DNA of 42,523 nt from NCBI GenBank assembly GCA_900542735.1, contig UQOS01000007.1:1-42523 (forward strand), in the 5' to 3' direction. Under the pieces are notes generated by a model. It saw only the letters and a program-made list of their open reading frames with translations. It did no database searches and was not told the origin of the DNA. Below, piece after piece: positions 40,817 through 42,523 of this stretch (its first letter is position 1; every line of letters starts with the position of its first letter). Origin of the DNA: an uncultured Mycoplasmatota bacterium. GTDB taxonomy: Bacteria; Bacillota_I; Bacilli_A; RF39; UBA660. A program made the position numbers and the translations under genes.

Positions 40817-41906
40817 AGATTATCGTAACGTCTGATACATATTCGTTAAGTGGTTTTATTCTATATTTTAATTCGTCCATCTTGTCGGTTGATATGAAAC
40901 CTGGCATAGCATTGATAACATCTGGTAATCTATTTACAATAGTTGCACAAGTTAATTCTACGGTAGATGGTTTATTGATTACTAGAGTTGTATTAGGTTC
41001 TCCAACAATAGTCCATTCGTTTTTATCAAATTCTGTTTTGGCATAAACTTTACCAACACATTTTGTTTCTAAAGTAATTCCTTCTTTTGTTAGAGTGGTA
41101 ACAACGGCACTCATACCTGTTGCCATTCCTTTTTTAATATCCATATTTAATGTGTCAGAATGAATATCTTCTTGATAAGTTTCAGGTATACATTTTTGAG
41201 TTTGACTTATTACCGTTAATCCTAATTTAGAAGCTAACCAACCATTTACATTCCACATATAACTTGGTTGATAATTACCACTGTTAATGATATTTTGTCT
41301 ATCAGTATCGCTGATATTATCACTTGCTGCTACTTCTTTTTCAAACTCTTCTAGTGTTAAACCAGCACCGTGAGCTTTTGCTAAGGCAATTCCGTAATCT
41401 TCTACATTATACCAAGACTCACCAATTATTTTGTTTATTTTATGGGTAGAGGCGGCAAGTGCACTAATTAATTCACCCCAATAGATATCTTGATATCCAC
41501 TACCTGCAATGGTACATTCATTTTGTTTTGCTAGTTCATTAATCTTTTTATATAAGTTGGGATTAGAATTAGCAGAATAAAATGCTTCTTCACAGGTTGT
41601 GATGGCATTGATACCAAGTGAAGCACATAATACTAATGCTTCTTCACAATCTTTTAATAGGCTCATAGTAGTAATAATACATACATCTGGTTTTAATGCT
41701 AATAATACTTCTTTAGCATTTTCTTTTGGCGAAATTAGAACCCCTTTATTCTCACTTCCAATAATTTCTCCTATATCATGACCTATGATATTAGGATTTA
41801 CATCAATGGCGCCTACTACTTCAGCACCTTTTTCAAAACAATACCTCATTGTATATTTGGACATTTTTCCACATCCATATTGTACTACTCTTATTTTTCT
41901 TTCCAT
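40815..41906 (-). CDS. NAD(P)-binding DapB-like dehydrogenase, possibly 2,4-diaminopentanoate dehydrogenase
   Basis: 363 residues. N-terminal Rossmann fold begins IRVVQYGCGKMSKYTMRYCF, then GAEVVGAIDVNPNIIGHDIGE and KPDVCIITTMS. The whole resembles the dihydrodipicolinate reductase-related family that includes 2,4-diaminopentanoate dehydrogenase of the ornithine degradation pathway. It is longer than true DapB (~250). No other lysine-biosynthesis or ornithine-degradation gene is adjacent, so substrate is not supported by context. AAGGAGG sits before the ATG. A terminator shared with DUF421 ends it. Confidence 0.65.
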   Translation of the reverse strand: MERKIRVVQYGCGKMSKYTMRYCFEKGAEVVGAIDVNPNIIGHDIGEIIGSENKGVLISPKENAKEVLLALKPDVCIITTMSLLKDCEEALVLCASLGINAITTCEEAFYSANSNPNLYKKINELAKQNECTIAGSGYQDIYWGELISALAASTHKINKIIGESWYNVEDYGIALAKAHGAGLTLEEFEKEVAASDNISDTDRQNIINSGNYQPSYMWNVNGWLASKLGLTVISQTQKCIPETYQEDIHSDTLNMDIKKGMATGMSAVVTTLTKEGITLETKCVGKVYAKTEFDKNEWTIVGEPNTTLVINKPSTVELTCATIVNRLPDVINAMPGFISTDKMDELKYRIKPLNEYVSDVTII

Positions 41907-41926
41907 TCACTTGCCTCCTTAGTTTA

Positions 41927-41955
41927 AGATTAAGGCAAAAAAATAAATGTTTCAA
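41927..41955 (-). promoter_or_regulatory. Reverse promoter of the DapB-like gene
   Basis: Minus strand TTGAAA (41955-41950), 17-bp spacer, TAATCT (41932-41927). Confidence 0.6.
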
Positions 41956-41999
41956 GATTTTTTAAGGAATAATTTTCCATTTTACTCTTTGGTTTACAT

Positions 42000-42233
42000 T
42001 TATTTAGTTCCTACTTTTTCTTTATGAGTATTTTTATGATTTGTTCTTCCAATAATGTAATCAGTGGAAGTATTATAAAATTCTGCAAGTTTTATTAATA
42101 AATCAATTGGTAATGTTCTTTTTCCTAGTTCGTATAAACTATACTGTTGGCGTGTAATATTTAATATTCTAGCTATATCATCTTGTTTTAATTCATTATC
42201 TTCTCTAAGATCTTTTAATCGTTTTAGATACAT
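42000..42233 (-). CDS. XRE-family helix-turn-helix repressor
   Basis: 77-residue Cro/CI-type DNA-binding protein. The five-helix domain is read directly: RLKDLREDNELKQDDIARIL, then NITRQQYSLYELGKRTLPID and LLIKLAEFYNTSTDYIIGRT. GGAGTGAT lies upstream on the minus strand. It is transcribed away from a secreted-protein gene, with a strong dyad in the shared promoter region; a repressor acting there is the simplest reading. Ligand or partner is unknown. Confidence 0.9.
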   Translation of the reverse strand: MYLKRLKDLREDNELKQDDIARILNITRQQYSLYELGKRTLPIDLLIKLAEFYNTSTDYIIGRTNHKNTHKEKVGTK

Positions 42234-42267
42234 AGTATCACTCCTACATTTATTTTTACACGCATTT

Positions 42268-42299
42268 ATTCAAATGAATTGACTTGCATTCGTTTGAAT
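42268..42299. promoter_or_regulatory. Putative operator dyad of the XRE repressor
   Basis: ATTCAAATGAA (42268-42278), 10-bp spacer, TTCGTTTGAAT (42289-42299): inverted repeat with 10 of 11 matches. It brackets the -35 of the forward promoter, a classical repressor position. Confidence 0.75.
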
Positions 42300-42307
42300 G
42301 CTAAAAT
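42279..42307 (+). promoter_or_regulatory. Promoter of the terminal secreted-protein gene
   Basis: TTGACT (42279-42284), 17-bp spacer ending TGC, TAAAAT (42302-42307). About 100 nt of leader follow, including perfect palindromes ATGGTTAACCAT (42324-42335) and AAATGCATTT (42348-42357). Confidence 0.75.
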
Positions 42308-42410
42308 GTTATTAGAATAGGAAATGGTTAACCATGTGTATATTAAAAATGCATTTCATGATTAAAAATTAACATTTGGGGAAAACTAAGGTAGTATGGA
42401 GGTTTTCGTT

Positions 42411-42523
42411 ATGAGTAAAAATAGTAAGAAGAAACAGGTATTATTAACATTAATAGCTATTATTAGTTTAATAGTAATAACAGTAGGAGTAACTTATGCA
42501 TTCTTTAATTATGCAAAAGAAGG
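42411..42523 (+). CDS. Start of a secreted/surface protein with a SipW-type signal segment (partial)
   Basis: Cut by the window end after 37 codons. TATGGAGG precedes the ATG. MSKNSKKK (basic) is followed by a hydrophobic helix (about 9-27) and VTYAFFNYAKEG. The pattern basic start, helix, then (V/A)TYAFF is seen in TasA/camelysin-like SipW-dependent exported proteins and in many surface proteins of related gut bacteria. The rest of the gene is outside the window, so the mature part is unknown. Confidence 0.65.
   Translation, partial: MSKNSKKKQVLLTLIAIISLIVITVGVTYAFFNYAKE

Noticed and set aside
1..42523. Mycoplasma genetic code (TGA as Trp)
   Set aside because: Several genes end cleanly in TGA (eno, RsmC-like) and Trp positions are TGG, so the standard bacterial code applies.

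Overview
The window looks like the chromosome of a low-GC Gram-positive bacterium, close to the small-genome gut Bacilli (RF39-like or Mollicutes-related lineages). The reasons are the strong A+T bias, Firmicutes-type translation operons in Bacillus order, an L10-type leader, a CIRCE element, a Mollicutes-style ClpB without its N-domain, and Asn at the RpoB position equivalent to E. coli His526. It is not a wall-less mycoplasma: murD and a FemAB-type peptidyltransferase are present, and TGA is used as a stop (for example at eno and at the rsmC-like gene), so the code is the standard bacterial one. The taxon is an inference from content only.

Positions 1-20117 carry the transcription/translation core: mrnC, rlmB, a SigH-like sigma factor, an unknown tail-anchored protein, secE, nusG, an unknown protein, rplK, rplA, rplJ, rplL, a reverse-strand helical-repeat protein, an RsmC-like methyltransferase, rpoB, rpoC, a 38-residue membrane peptide, rpsL, rpsG, fusA and tuf. 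Compared with B. subtilis, yacP, rpmG and the L7Ae-like ybxF are missing from their usual places, and lineage-specific genes sit in the gaps. RNA control is visible: two L1-type leaders (before rplK and rplA), an L10 leader with attenuator (before rplJ), and a perfect 15-bp hairpin before rpsL.

Positions 20154-24147 hold a FemAB-like transferase (reverse), murD and eno. An IS3-family element (24154-25490) with a programmed -1 frameshift site lies directly after eno and has removed the 5' end of a Tim44-like zinc-ribbon gene. TspO, an unknown protein and the conserved run secG, rnr, capA-like, smpB, ssrA follow. The tmRNA encodes the tag (A)GNNYSMAYAA.

Positions 31672-34686 look like an accessory patch behind ssrA: a truncated gene with a HFTDRRNLKSI-type N-terminus, a PP2C-like phosphatase and a TatD nuclease in tandem, then on the reverse strand an orphan LytTR response regulator followed by a 27-residue membrane peptide. 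From 34848 come a C-terminal processing protease, CIRCE-controlled clpB, fhs, a DUF421 membrane protein, a reverse-strand DapB-fold dehydrogenase, and an XRE repressor divergent from the start of a secreted protein. An almost perfect dyad sits on the promoter between those last two.

I see no CRISPR array, tRNA, replication origin or complete known defence system. The most unusual candidates are the 36-residue tandem-repeat protein, the pseudokinase-like membrane protein, the PP2C-TatD pair behind ssrA, and the response regulator with its micropeptide. Assignments rest on reading motifs by eye without database searches.
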